A program made the position numbers and the translations under genes. This document shows positions 25,542-34,990 of a DNA stretch of 64,000 nucleotides, piece by piece. This DNA comes from Clostridium bornimense (lineage in GTDB: Bacteria; Bacillota; Clostridia; Clostridiales; Clostridiaceae), in contig NZ_HG917868.1 of assembly GCF_000577895.1 (NCBI RefSeq), positions 62,001-126,000 of the forward strand, given 5' to 3'. The notes beneath the pieces are model-generated. The model searched no databases and was not told the origin of the DNA. It saw only the letters and a list, made by a program, of their open reading frames with translations. Position 1 is the first letter of the stretch; each line of letters begins with the position of its first letter.

Positions 25542-27911
25542 ATGAAAAAACTTAAAGGAAGTTTACTTAGTATTGTTATTACTGCTACGCTATGTTTAGG
25601 TATAAGTGGTACAGCAGATGCAGCAGCTTATAAGAATAAAGAATTTATCCTAAAACAACCAGATAATACAGAAGTAAAAGTAAAAATTACAGGTGATGAA
25701 TATTATCAACATATAGAAAGTATTGATGGATATACCCTTTGTAGAAATGAAGATGGATGGATATGTTATGCTAAAGTAAGTGATGACAATTCAGAATATA
25801 TTGCTACAGATAAAGTTTATACAGGAAAAAAATACGAAGCTCCATCTGTTATTAAAAGAATCTTAAGTAGTGCAGAAAAATTATCTAAGCATGAAAAAAT
25901 AGATAAAGAATATATGGATGAACAAAGAGAAGAAGTAAAAGAAGAACTTAATGCAGAGGCTATAGAAGAAGTAGCAGAAGAAGTTATGAGTACAAGTGCT
26001 AAGGCAAAATCAAATTATACAGAAACTGAAACAATTAATGGATTAACACTTCTTATAGAATTCCCAGATGAAAAGAGTAGTGTATCAAAATCAGAAATAA
26101 ATAATTTTTTTAATCAAACTGGGTATACAGGATATTCTAATAATGGATCAGTTAAAGATTATTTTTATGATGTATCAGGAGGAAAAGTTACTTATGAAAA
26201 TACTATAACTGAATTTTATACCGCTAAAAATCCTAAATCTTATTATGATAATGTAAATGAAAGTGACTATAGTAAAGCTCTAGAATTAGTCAATGAAGCG
26301 TTAACTTGGTTAAAGTCAACAGGCTTTGATTTTTCAAAATTAACTACAGACTCTAATGGTATGGTAAAAGGTGTGAATATACTTTATGCTGGAAATGCTG
26401 ATGCAGGGTGGTCAAAAGGTTTATGGCCTCATCAAGGATATATTCCTAATGCTTTTACAGCAGATGGTGCAAAAATTCAATTATATCAAATGAGCAATAT
26501 AGGAAGTGAATTAGCATTAGATACTGTTTGTCATGAAAATGGACATCTACTTTTCGGATATCCGGATTTATATGACTATACAGGGAAAACTGGTGGATGT
26601 GGTATATATAGTCTTATGTCATTTATTTCAGATGCTAAAAATCCAGCACCACCAGATCCATATTGTAGAAATGTAATATCAGGATGGAATTCAGTAATAG
26701 ACTTAAACTCTTATAGTGATGGATATAAGGTAACAGCAAATTCTAGTACAGATGGAACACAACCAGTATATAAATGGTCAGGAGAAAATTCAAATGAATA
26801 TTATTTGATTGAAAATATTAAGAAGAGTGGAAGATACAAAAGTATGCCTGATGAAGGACTTATGATTTGGCATGTTGATGAAAACGGAAGTAATTCAAAT
26901 CAAGAAACATCAAAAGCAAAACATTATGAACTTTCAGTTGTACAAGCAGATAATAAGATGGAATTAGAGAACAAAGTTAACTATGGTGCTGATGGAGACT
27001 TATTCCACTCTGGTTATAATGATACTTTTAATGATACGAGTAGTCCGAATTCTAAGTGGTGGGATAAAACTTCATCTGGATTAGATATATCAAATATAAG
27101 TGCTATAGGAGAAACTATGACTTTTGTTAAGTCAGGAAATAGTACAAGTAGTGGTACTGATAATGATAATAATACTACTGAAAATGATACAACAAATGAT
27201 AGTGGTAATAATGATACAGCAGTAACTGATGATGGTAATATAGCAGCTAAAGCTACTGTAACAACATCATATTGTTCATCATGGGAAACTATAAATGCTT
27301 TAAATGATGGTTTTGTACCTGTAAGTTCTAATGATAGAAATCATGATGTTTATGGGAATTGGCCTGAAACAGATACTCAATGGGTACAATATAAATTTGA
27401 TAAAAAATATAAAATATCTAAATGTGATTTATATTGGTTTAAAGATAATTTAGGAATAGATGTGCCATCTTCATATAAGATAAAGTATATGGATAATGGT
27501 AATTGGAAATATGTATCGAATGCAAAAGGATTAGGTGTAGATATAAATAAGTTTAATACAACAACTTTTGATACTATAACAACAGATACTATAGCAGTAG
27601 AAATGAATTCAAACAATGGATCATCTACAGGTATAGTTGAGTGGAAAGTTTATGGAGAAGTTGCTAATGGCACTTCAAAAGATACAACTACGTCAGATGA
27701 TTCAAAAGATACGACTACAACAGATGATTCAAAGGACACAACTACAACAGATGATACAAAGGACACAACTACATCAGATGATTCAAAAGATACGACTACA
27801 ACAGATGATACAAAGGATACAGTTACATCAGATGATTCAAAAGATAAAAATGGAAAACACTTTAGTATTAAAAAATTATTAGAGAGAATATTCAAGTTTT
27901 TAAAGTTGTAA
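25542..27911 (+). CDS. Secreted M6-family metalloprotease with discoidin-like domain
   Basis: A 789-aa secreted protein. A signal peptide (about 1-28, LSIVITATLCLGISGTADAAA) is followed by a propeptide, then an M6 (immune-inhibitor-A-like) catalytic domain with zinc motif HENGH at 331-335 followed by GYPDLYD, as in the family. Residues about 565-705 resemble an F5/8-type-C (discoidin) carbohydrate-binding fold. The C-terminus holds six tandem nine-residue repeats (SKDTTTTDD type) and a basic amphipathic tail (KKLLERIFKFLKL). Strong ribosome-binding site AAGGAGG. The role is probably extracellular protein degradation. Its upstream region shares a motif with the next secreted peptidase. Confidence 0.88.
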   Translation: MKKLKGSLLSIVITATLCLGISGTADAAAYKNKEFILKQPDNTEVKVKITGDEYYQHIESIDGYTLCRNEDGWICYAKVSDDNSEYIATDKVYTGKKYEAPSVIKRILSSAEKLSKHEKIDKEYMDEQREEVKEELNAEAIEEVAEEVMSTSAKAKSNYTETETINGLTLLIEFPDEKSSVSKSEINNFFNQTGYTGYSNNGSVKDYFYDVSGGKVTYENTITEFYTAKNPKSYYDNVNESDYSKALELVNEALTWLKSTGFDFSKLTTDSNGMVKGVNILYAGNADAGWSKGLWPHQGYIPNAFTADGAKIQLYQMSNIGSELALDTVCHENGHLLFGYPDLYDYTGKTGGCGIYSLMSFISDAKNPAPPDPYCRNVISGWNSVIDLNSYSDGYKVTANSSTDGTQPVYKWSGENSNEYYLIENIKKSGRYKSMPDEGLMIWHVDENGSNSNQETSKAKHYELSVVQADNKMELENKVNYGADGDLFHSGYNDTFNDTSSPNSKWWDKTSSGLDISNISAIGETMTFVKSGNSTSSGTDNDNNTTENDTTNDSGNNDTAVTDDGNIAAKATVTTSYCSSWETINALNDGFVPVSSNDRNHDVYGNWPETDTQWVQYKFDKKYKISKCDLYWFKDNLGIDVPSSYKIKYMDNGNWKYVSNAKGLGVDINKFNTTTFDTITTDTIAVEMNSNNGSSTGIVEWKVYGEVANGTSKDTTTSDDSKDTTTTDDSKDTTTTDDTKDTTTSDDSKDTTTTDDTKDTVTSDDSKDKNGKHFSIKKLLERIFKFLKL
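27675..27836 (+). repeat. Six tandem 27-bp repeats in the M6 protease gene
   Basis: Six in-frame 27-bp units encode (S/T)KDTT(T)(S/T)DD. They form an acidic and Thr-rich linker before the basic C-terminal tail. The units are nearly identical at DNA level, so copy number may vary between strains. Confidence 0.85.
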
Positions 27912-27966
27912 TGCTGATAATGGATATTAGAAAGAGATAAAATAGAATAATTTTAAGTTAGAGAGA

Positions 27967-27997
27967 AGCATAGGGTTTTTGGCCCTATGTTTTTTTA
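27967..27997 (+). terminator. Terminator of the M6 protease gene
   Basis: GCATAGGG pairs with CCCTATGT around TTTTTGG, followed by a T-run. Confidence 0.8.
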
Positions 27998-28157
27998 TAA
28001 AAATAATGAAGGTTATTATATGAATTACTTTTATATGTATAGATGATATATCCAAAGGAATTATTTACAAAAACTACATAAAAACGACACATAAATGTCA
28101 TATAAATAAATAAAAGGAAGAAAAAAGTCGAAAAGCATTAATAAGGAAGTGAGTAAG

Positions 28158-29603
28158 ATGGATAAACGCAAATTAACTTGCATGGTAATGTCGGCAATAA
28201 TGCTAACTAGCTCAATGGGAACAGTTACAGTATCTGCTCAAACAGAAACTAGAACTATAGCTGCATCAGTAACTAAGTCAACAGATATAACACTAAGCTC
28301 TATGCCTTCTGATTATAAATCTTCTATTGAATGGGTTTGGAATAATAGAATGGTTAAGGAAGGGTCAACTAATAGAAAAAATACAATTTTTGATCAAATA
28401 TATGCAGGTAATGGGACACTCAATTATGTGGTACGTTGGCAATCAAATAAAAGTGTCACATTACAACAACGTAAGAACATAGCTAAAATGATTAGTAATC
28501 AGATTAATAATTGGGCTAAGTATCTTAAAGGTTATGATGGATGGCCTTATGATGAAATAGATGTAAATGTAGTAGGATGGGCATGTGCAGATGCTTCATT
28601 AATACTAGATAAGCAATCTGATGAAAAGGTATATACCGATTATATCAATGATGATTTAAGTAATTCAAATTCAAGTATTCCATCAAAATTACCAGTGGCA
28701 CCTACAGAATTATCAAGATTTGATCATTTTGAAGATTCTAGTTATTCATATCCAGGAGGATTAGACAAACGTTTTGATATGTATTTATGGGGTACAAGTA
28801 ATTTTGAAGGTGGAGCAGGTGGAGATTGGGGACAACGTGTTTCTGATGAGTATATCTTAAGTTCAGATGCTAATGGTGAAAGTCATATTATTGAACATGA
28901 GATAGGACATGGTTTTGGATTCCCAGATTTCTATGAAGATGCGGATAGACCACCAAGTGGATTCCCAACACATACTATTATGTGGGCTGGAGATTCTACT
29001 ACTATAACAGAATGGGATAGCTGGTTATTACGCTATACTTGGAGTCAATTAAAGAAAGATACAACTAGATTCCCAGAAAAAGCAGTGGAAGATTCAACAA
29101 CTAATAATAATACCGATACTAGCGAAACTACAAATACTACAAAGGTTACTAAAGTTAAAGACGGTGCATACTATAGAATAAAAAATGTAAATAGTGGTCA
29201 ATATTTAGATGTTAAAAATGGGAAAGATGCAAACAAAACTAATATACAACAATATCCTGGAAACGGAGAAGATGCTCAAGTATTTAAAGCCGTAAGTACT
29301 GGTGATGGATATTATAAATTAGTATCACAAGTAGGAAGTGCTAAAAGGGTAGTAGATATTGAAGGAAAGAAAAGTAGTAATGGAACAAATGTAATATTAT
29401 ATAATGATAAAAATGCTAAAAATCAACAATTCAAATTTAAGCATTTAGGAGATGGTAAGTTTAATATAGTAACAAGAGCATCTAATGGAAAGTCAGTTAT
29501 TGAAGTAAAGAATGCAAGTAAATCTAAGAAAGCTAATGTTCAACAATGGAAAATTAACTCTAATAAGTGTCAGCAATGGGAATTAGAACTAGTTAAAGAG
29601 TAA
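28158..29603 (+). CDS. Secreted zinc-peptidase-like protein with C-terminal ricin-type lectin domain
   Basis: The product is 481 aa. It has a signal peptide (about 1-28, ending near TVSAQ), then a catalytic-type domain with HEIGH (H247-H251) followed by GFGFPDFYED, the gluzincin/metzincin-like zinc motif. Residues about 335-480 are a ricin B-type beta-trefoil with QQYPGNGEDAQVF and QQWKINSNKCQQW. I start at ATG 28158 because AAGGA lies ten bases upstream; the GTG at 28149 is too close to it. It probably binds a glycan surface and cleaves protein there. The exact peptidase family is not clear. Confidence 0.75.
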   Translation: MDKRKLTCMVMSAIMLTSSMGTVTVSAQTETRTIAASVTKSTDITLSSMPSDYKSSIEWVWNNRMVKEGSTNRKNTIFDQIYAGNGTLNYVVRWQSNKSVTLQQRKNIAKMISNQINNWAKYLKGYDGWPYDEIDVNVVGWACADASLILDKQSDEKVYTDYINDDLSNSNSSIPSKLPVAPTELSRFDHFEDSSYSYPGGLDKRFDMYLWGTSNFEGGAGGDWGQRVSDEYILSSDANGESHIIEHEIGHGFGFPDFYEDADRPPSGFPTHTIMWAGDSTTITEWDSWLLRYTWSQLKKDTTRFPEKAVEDSTTNNNTDTSETTNTTKVTKVKDGAYYRIKNVNSGQYLDVKNGKDANKTNIQQYPGNGEDAQVFKAVSTGDGYYKLVSQVGSAKRVVDIEGKKSSNGTNVILYNDKNAKNQQFKFKHLGDGKFNIVTRASNGKSVIEVKNASKSKKANVQQWKINSNKCQQWELELVKE

Positions 29604-29611
29604 AATAATAG

Positions 29612-29653
29612 AAATGACAATCTTATGAAGATAAGATTGTCATTTTTATTTTT
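29612..29653 (+). terminator. Terminator of the ricin-domain gene
   Basis: AAATGACAATCTTAT and ATAAGATTGTCATTT form a perfect 15-bp stem around GAAG, followed by TTATTTTT. Confidence 0.9.
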
Positions 29654-29665
29654 GACATATAATGA

Positions 29666-29694
29666 TTGATGAAAAATGTCGAAATACGTATAAT
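29666..29694 (+). promoter_or_regulatory. Promoter of the sensor kinase gene, with a Spo0A-box-like heptamer
   Basis: TTGATG (29666-29671), a 17-base spacer and TATAAT (29689-29694) make a good promoter. TGTCGAA at 29677-29683, matching the core 0A box, lies inside the spacer, a position expected to give repression. A heptamer match alone is weak evidence. Confidence 0.5.
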
Positions 29695-29739
29695 ATATTG
29701 TGGGATATTATTTTACTATAATTAATGATGGAGAAGTAT

Positions 29740-32700
29740 ATGAAAAACTTTATAAGAAGAGTAGCATTATTTGAGTTATTAATTTTTGTAATTATGATAA
29801 TTATTCAAAGCGATATTATTAGAGGGAAAGAAGTTTATGAAATAAACTTTCAAAAAATTAATGTTAAAGATGGGTTATCCAATAGGAATATAACTACAAT
29901 ATATCAAGATAGTATAGGATATATATGGATTGGAACTGCTCATGGGCTAAATAGATATAATGGACATGATATAAAGATATATAATAATGAAATAGGAAAT
30001 GAAGAAAGTCTTAGTTCCAATTATATATCGTCGATAATTGAAGATGATAGTGGGAATATGTGGATAGGAACTAGTGGCGGATTAAATATATTAGATATAA
30101 AAAAAGATAAAATAACTAGAGTACCTAATAAAATCATTGATAATGAAGGTACTATTCATTTTAACATAACAGCTTTGTATAAGGACTCTAAAGGAAGGAT
30201 ATGGATTGGTACTGAATGTGGATTAAATATTTATGATACTGTGACAGGAGAGATAAGAGAATATACTACAGATGGAATAGAAGGAGAAACTTTAATTAGT
30301 AATTATATAACGAGAATAGAAGAAGATGATTACGGAAATATATGGATAGGAACTAAAAAAGGAATTAATGTTTTTGTGGAAGAAACAAATAAATTTGAAA
30401 GCAATACTAAAAAGAGGAATAAATATATATATGATATGGAAAATGATGATAACGGAAATATATGGATATCCACAAAAGATGGTGTTGTAAAATTTAGTTT
30501 CAAAAACCAAGATATTTATAATCAATATGATATAGATAGTAAATTTGGAATGCATATAAATCAAATAATGAGTGATAAAAATAATAATATTTGGTTTGCA
30601 ACGGTAGAGGGATTAACTAAATATGATAAAAATACAGGTAAAAGGAGTGACTATAAAACTAGCATATATGAACCAAAATCTATTTCTAGTGATTATATTA
30701 CATGTTTATTTGAAGACAAAGATGGTGTTATCTGGATTGGTACTGATAATGGAGTTAATATAATAAACTTAAGTCAGCAATTTAATTTATTAAATGTAGA
30801 ATATTTAAGTAGTGAAAAGTTGAAAAATATAAGTGTGACGGATATATTTGAGGATAGTGATAGCAATTATTGGATAGGTACTAAAAATAGTGGTATAAGA
30901 TTTATTAATAGTTTAGAAGGAAATGTAGTAAGTTACTATTATGATGAAAATAATGAAAATAGTATAATTAGCAACAATATACGATCTATTGTAGAAACAA
31001 ATAAAAATAACATACTAGTAGCTACAGATAAAGGACTAAGTCTTATAAATAAAGTTACTGGAGATATAGAAAATTTTAGAATAGATGAAGAATATGATAT
31101 TGATGTTAATATATTATATAAAGATGAAGATTATATATGGATGGGGACTAAAAATGGATTAATTTCTTACAATGAGGTCACAGGTGAGATTATAGAATAT
31201 AAGTTAAATCTTGATACTTATGGAATATCAGCTGTTAATATAGTAGATATTTATCAAGATTCAAATGATAAAGATATATTATGGCTTGGTGGAGGGGTCG
31301 CTGGAGGACTAATAAAATTTAGTAAAAAAAATGGTGTAGAAGAAAGATATGTTAAGCATATAAATAGAAATTTAAAAAATTATGGAAGTGTAAATTCTAT
31401 AAAAGGAGATAGCTTTAGGAATATTTGGATAGGGACAGATATAGGATTAGTTAAATTTAATGTTGATACAGAGGAGTTCTATCATTATACAGAAAAGGAT
31501 GGACTTATAGATAATTATATTTATAGTGTATTATTAGATAATGACGAAAATATTTGGATGTCTACGGATAAGGGAATAAGCAAGTTAAATATAAAGACTG
31601 GTAAGTTCAATAATTATATTGAGGGCAACGAAATCTTTGTAGGGGGATTCAATGTTAGAGCAGATTTCAAGAGAAAAGATGGCTTAATATTTTTAGGTGG
31701 TTCTAAAGGTTTAATATTTTTTAATCCTGAAGATATTCTGGAAGATTCATTTATAGATAATAATGTTGTAATAGAGAGTATAACAGTTAATAATAAAAAG
31801 AATTATTTTGAAAAAGATTATATAAAATTAAAATATAATGAGAATAATATAAAATTTAATTTTTTTAGTCCAAACTATAAAAATATAGATAGTATTAAGT
31901 ATGACTATATGTTAGAAGGTTTAGATGAAAAGTGGATATGTTGTGACTCCCAAAACAGTGTTAATTATACTTTATTGTCACCAGGAAAATATAATTTTAA
32001 AGTAAGAGCCACTGATATAAATGGAAATGTTAGTGATGTAACTAATGTTAAGATACTAATAAAAAGACCGTATTGGAGAACGCCGGTAGCATATATAATA
32101 TATATTATAGTATTTTTAATTATTGTGGCATTTGTGTGGGATTATGTAAAGATATTAGAAGGTATGGTTAAAAAAAGAACTGCTGAGTTAAATATGCAAT
32201 TACAACAAAATGATAAACTTTATAAAGAAATAATTAAAAATGAGAAGTTTAAAAATGCGTACTTTGTGAATTTATCTCATGAGTTAAGAACTCCGCTGAA
32301 TGTTATATTATCTACAGTACAATTAGTTAATTTATTAAATAAAGATCAAGGAATCACAAAGGAAAAATCTTCAGAATATATGAAAATAATTGAGAAAAGT
32401 TCTAACACACTATTAAAAGTAATAAATGATATAGTAGATAGTTCAAAGATAGAAACTGGTAATTATAAAATTAATAAAGAAAGAGTGGACATAGTATATA
32501 TTGTAGAAGAAGCTGCTCTTAATATGAGTAACTTTATTGAAGAGAAAGGAATTGAATTTATAATTGATCCTGAAATAGAAGAGAAAATAGTATATTGTGA
32601 TCCTACTGAAATAGAAAGATGTACAATAAATTTATTAGCTAATGCAAGTAAATTTACACCAGAAGGTGGAAAGATTAATCTTTATATAAAAGATAGAGGC

Positions 32701-32934
32701 AATGAAGTAGATATAATAGTTGAAGATACAGGTATAGGAATATCAGAAGAAGATCAGAGTTTCATATTTAATAGGTTTTCGCAAGTAGAAGGCGTTGAAA
32801 CTGTAAAATGTAGTAGTAGTGGTATTGGACTAACTTTAGTAAAATATTTAGTAGAACTTCATGGAGGAAGAATAAAGTTAGAAAGTGAAGTGAATAAAGG
32901 AAGTAAATTCATAATAACTTTACCGATTATTTAG
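29740..32934 (+). CDS. Two-component propeller sensor histidine kinase (HTCS-like, no output domain)
   Basis: The product is 1064 aa. Residues about 1-27 are a signal/anchor. Then two seven-bladed beta-propellers of Reg_prop repeats (recurring D..GNIWIGT..G) reach to about 680, a Y_Y_Y domain follows, one transmembrane segment (about 790-810), a coiled coil, HisKA with H847 in SHELRTPLN, and an HATPase domain with NLLANASKFTPEGG and GTGIGISEED. The receiver and AraC domains typical of hybrid systems are absent, and no response regulator lies nearby. I choose ATG 29740 because GGAG lies six bases upstream. The extracellular propeller in such proteins usually senses glycans. Confidence 0.88.
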   Translation: MKNFIRRVALFELLIFVIMIIIQSDIIRGKEVYEINFQKINVKDGLSNRNITTIYQDSIGYIWIGTAHGLNRYNGHDIKIYNNEIGNEESLSSNYISSIIEDDSGNMWIGTSGGLNILDIKKDKITRVPNKIIDNEGTIHFNITALYKDSKGRIWIGTECGLNIYDTVTGEIREYTTDGIEGETLISNYITRIEEDDYGNIWIGTKKGINVFVEETNKFESNTKKRNKYIYDMENDDNGNIWISTKDGVVKFSFKNQDIYNQYDIDSKFGMHINQIMSDKNNNIWFATVEGLTKYDKNTGKRSDYKTSIYEPKSISSDYITCLFEDKDGVIWIGTDNGVNIINLSQQFNLLNVEYLSSEKLKNISVTDIFEDSDSNYWIGTKNSGIRFINSLEGNVVSYYYDENNENSIISNNIRSIVETNKNNILVATDKGLSLINKVTGDIENFRIDEEYDIDVNILYKDEDYIWMGTKNGLISYNEVTGEIIEYKLNLDTYGISAVNIVDIYQDSNDKDILWLGGGVAGGLIKFSKKNGVEERYVKHINRNLKNYGSVNSIKGDSFRNIWIGTDIGLVKFNVDTEEFYHYTEKDGLIDNYIYSVLLDNDENIWMSTDKGISKLNIKTGKFNNYIEGNEIFVGGFNVRADFKRKDGLIFLGGSKGLIFFNPEDILEDSFIDNNVVIESITVNNKKNYFEKDYIKLKYNENNIKFNFFSPNYKNIDSIKYDYMLEGLDEKWICCDSQNSVNYTLLSPGKYNFKVRATDINGNVSDVTNVKILIKRPYWRTPVAYIIYIIVFLIIVAFVWDYVKILEGMVKKRTAELNMQLQQNDKLYKEIIKNEKFKNAYFVNLSHELRTPLNVILSTVQLVNLLNKDQGITKEKSSEYMKIIEKSSNTLLKVINDIVDSSKIETGNYKINKERVDIVYIVEEAALNMSNFIEEKGIEFIIDPEIEEKIVYCDPTEIERCTINLLANASKFTPEGGKINLYIKDRGNEVDIIVEDTGIGISEEDQSFIFNRFSQVEGVETVKCSSSGIGLTLVKYLVELHGGRIKLESEVNKGSKFIITLPII

Positions 32935-32971
32935 ATTAAAATTTCGAGATATATAAGAAAGAGAGTTTTAA

Positions 32972-33022
32972 TAAGAGGCTGTCGCAATAGCAAATGAAAA
33001 TTTGTAGGCGAAGCCTCTTTTT
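32972..33022 (+). terminator. Terminator in repeat copy C
   Basis: AAGAGGCTGTCGC pairs with GCGAAGCCTCTT with one bulge, and the loop holds CAAATGAAAATTTG. Terminates the sensor kinase gene. Confidence 0.85.
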
Positions 33023-33110
33023 AGTGCACAGTGATGGTTGAAATTCTTGCAGAATTTCTGAAATTGTAAATGCGAAGTCACAGCCCATAATTTGGGCTGA
33101 GTTTCTTAAT
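32972..33110 (-). repeat. Dispersed intergenic repeat, copy C
   Basis: Terminator module, then AGTGCACAGTGA (shared with copy D), then the degenerate palindrome GAAATTCTTGCAGAATTTC and AAATTGTAAATG. The part from about 33080 to 33190 contains another hairpin (CAGCCCATAATTTGGGCTG) not seen in other copies. Confidence 0.6.
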
Positions 33111-33254
33111 AAGTTTAAGTTTTCTAAATAGGTTATTACAGAGGGCTTATGCCAGTTGTACTGGCATGTCGCTTGAATTATGGGTTATTAAAATTCTCAT
33201 GTAAGTTGTAGCTTGGAGTTATAACATAATTTTTTCATTTATAGTAAAAATTCT

Positions 33255-33803
33255 TTAATATTTGTATATAGCTCGTTTTATAGTACCATTAATTAGTTTT
33301 TCTAATTTTTTTATTATCTCACAGGGTTTTTCTTTCATTCCTGTTTTCATCCAAGAGGTCAAAAGTCCGATAAAAGCAAAAGTATAAAAATCTGCGATAA
33401 AACGTTTAGAATCATCAGCAATAGGATATTCCGTAGATATTTCATTTACTACATTTAACACAAGAGAAAAAACTTCGCTATGTAGAAAATCTTCAAGATG
33501 ATCTCTTCCCATAGAATGAAAGGTATTCATGCAAAACTCTTTATTATCTTCAACATATTGAAATATTTTAAGAAAACCTTGTTGCCATGTTTCGTAGGTT
33601 TTATAGTCCAAAATACTACCTATAGCTTCTGTTTTGTATATCCATCGGAGTAGGTCATATATATCTTTAAAGTGATAGTAAAAAGTTTGACGATTTACAC
33701 CACAATGAGCTACTATGTCTTTTATGGTAATCTTTTCGAGAGACTTTGTTAACATTAAAACTTTTAATGCATTAGCCAATTGTTGTTTGGTGCTGAGAGA
33801 CAT
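33255..33803 (-). CDS. TetR/AcrR-family regulator (DhaS-like)
   Basis: A 182-aa protein. The N-terminal helix-turn-helix (about 1-60) reads TIKDIVAHCGVNRQTFYYHFKDIYDLL, and a C-terminal helical ligand domain of the DhaS-like type follows (FIADFYTFAFIGLLTSWMKTGMKE). It is divergent from the M42 peptidase gene, and the gap holds two identical ten-base direct repeats 32 bp apart that could be its binding sites. The ligand is unknown. Confidence 0.85.
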   Translation of the reverse strand: MSLSTKQQLANALKVLMLTKSLEKITIKDIVAHCGVNRQTFYYHFKDIYDLLRWIYKTEAIGSILDYKTYETWQQGFLKIFQYVEDNKEFCMNTFHSMGRDHLEDFLHSEVFSLVLNVVNEISTEYPIADDSKRFIADFYTFAFIGLLTSWMKTGMKEKPCEIIKKLEKLINGTIKRAIYKY

Positions 33804-33815
33804 TTTGTACCTCCA

Positions 33816-33857
33816 ATTTTATGTAATATATAAGTAATTATACAACTATTTTATGTA
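33816..33857. promoter_or_regulatory. Direct repeats between the TetR-like and M42 genes
   Basis: ATTTTATGTA occurs at 33816-33825 and 33848-33857, 32 bases apart (about three helical turns), in the divergent promoter region. A possible regulator-binding arrangement; chance is not excluded in AT-rich DNA. Confidence 0.3.
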
Positions 33858-33919
33858 TTATCGTGAAATTTTTATGATATATTATTTATATAGAATGATA
33901 AAACTCCGGAGGAAGAAAG

Positions 33920-34954
33920 ATGAATATTTCAATAAATAAACAATATATACTAGATACAGCAAAAGAGATTTTAACCTTTGATAGTCCAACAGGTTTCTGT
34001 TTTGATATTATAAAACTTATAGAAGATAAAGTTAGACAGTTTGGATATGATTTTGAGACTACAAATAAAGGTTGCGGAATTATTACTGTGCCTGGAGGCA
34101 GCAATGAAAAAGTTATAGGATTATCAGCTCATGTAGATACTTTAGGAGCTATGGTAAGGTCTATAACATCGAATGGAACATTAAAATTTACATTGCTTGG
34201 AGGTCCGATAGTTCCTACGTTAGATTCAGAGTATTGTAAAATAAGAACAAGAGATGGGAAAATATATACTGGAACTTTTTTAAGTACGAGTCCTTCAGTT
34301 CATGTTTACGATGATGCAGCGAGTAAGAAACGTGACTTAGATAATATGGAAGTTAGAATAGATGAGGTTGTATCAAATAAAGAAGAAGTTGAAGCATTAG
34401 GAATATGCCCAGGTGATTTCATTTTTATAGATCCGAAAACTACTATAACAGAAAGTGGGTTTATAAAATCTAGGTTTATAGATGATAAAGGAAGTGTGTC
34501 AGCATTAATGGGATTATTAGAACTTATCAGTAGAGAAAATATAATTCCGAAATATACTACTAAAATATTTATATCTACTTATGAAGAAGTTGGACATGGA
34601 TCATCGTATATACCACAAGACATAACAGAAATGATAGCTGTAGATATGGGATGTATTGGTTCTGATTTATCATGTACAGAATATGATGTGTCAATATGTG
34701 CTAAAGATTCAACAGGACCATATGATTATAATATGGTGACTAAACTTGTGAATTTAGCTAAAGATAATAATATTAGTTACGCAGTAGATATATATCCTAG
34801 ATATGGGTCAGATGTAGGAGCAGCATTAAAAGGTGGAAATGATATTAGAGGAGCTCTTATAGGACCAGGTGTTCATGCTTCACATGGAATGGAAAGAACA
34901 CATTATAGTGCTATTGAAAACACTATCAAGTTGTTATATTTATACTTAGTGTAA
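33920..34954 (+). CDS. M42-family aminopeptidase
   Basis: A 344-aa cytoplasmic di-metal aminopeptidase (glutamyl aminopeptidase/tetrahedral peptidase family). Metal ligands are visible in LSAHVDTLGAMV (His, Asp), RFIDDKGSVSALMG (Asp), STYEEVGHGSS (catalytic Glu pair), VDMGCIGSD (Asp) and a late HASHGMERTHYSAIE (His). Ribosome-binding site CGGAGGAAG. Divergent from the TetR-like gene. Followed by repeat copy D. Confidence 0.92.
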   Translation: MNISINKQYILDTAKEILTFDSPTGFCFDIIKLIEDKVRQFGYDFETTNKGCGIITVPGGSNEKVIGLSAHVDTLGAMVRSITSNGTLKFTLLGGPIVPTLDSEYCKIRTRDGKIYTGTFLSTSPSVHVYDDAASKKRDLDNMEVRIDEVVSNKEEVEALGICPGDFIFIDPKTTITESGFIKSRFIDDKGSVSALMGLLELISRENIIPKYTTKIFISTYEEVGHGSSYIPQDITEMIAVDMGCIGSDLSCTEYDVSICAKDSTGPYDYNMVTKLVNLAKDNNISYAVDIYPRYGSDVGAALKGGNDIRGALIGPGVHASHGMERTHYSAIENTIKLLYLYLV

Positions 34955-34990
34955 CTGATAGTTATGTATGTTTAGGAGGAATTTTGAAAC

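Noticed and set aside
27650-27895. Long frames on both strands in the Thr/Asp repeat region of the M6 gene
   Set aside because: They are shadow frames caused by the 27-bp repeats.
25460-28100. VirR-type or CodY-type boxes upstream of the secreted peptidase genes
   Set aside because: No match to those consensus sequences; only the shared CTACATAAAAA motif is present.
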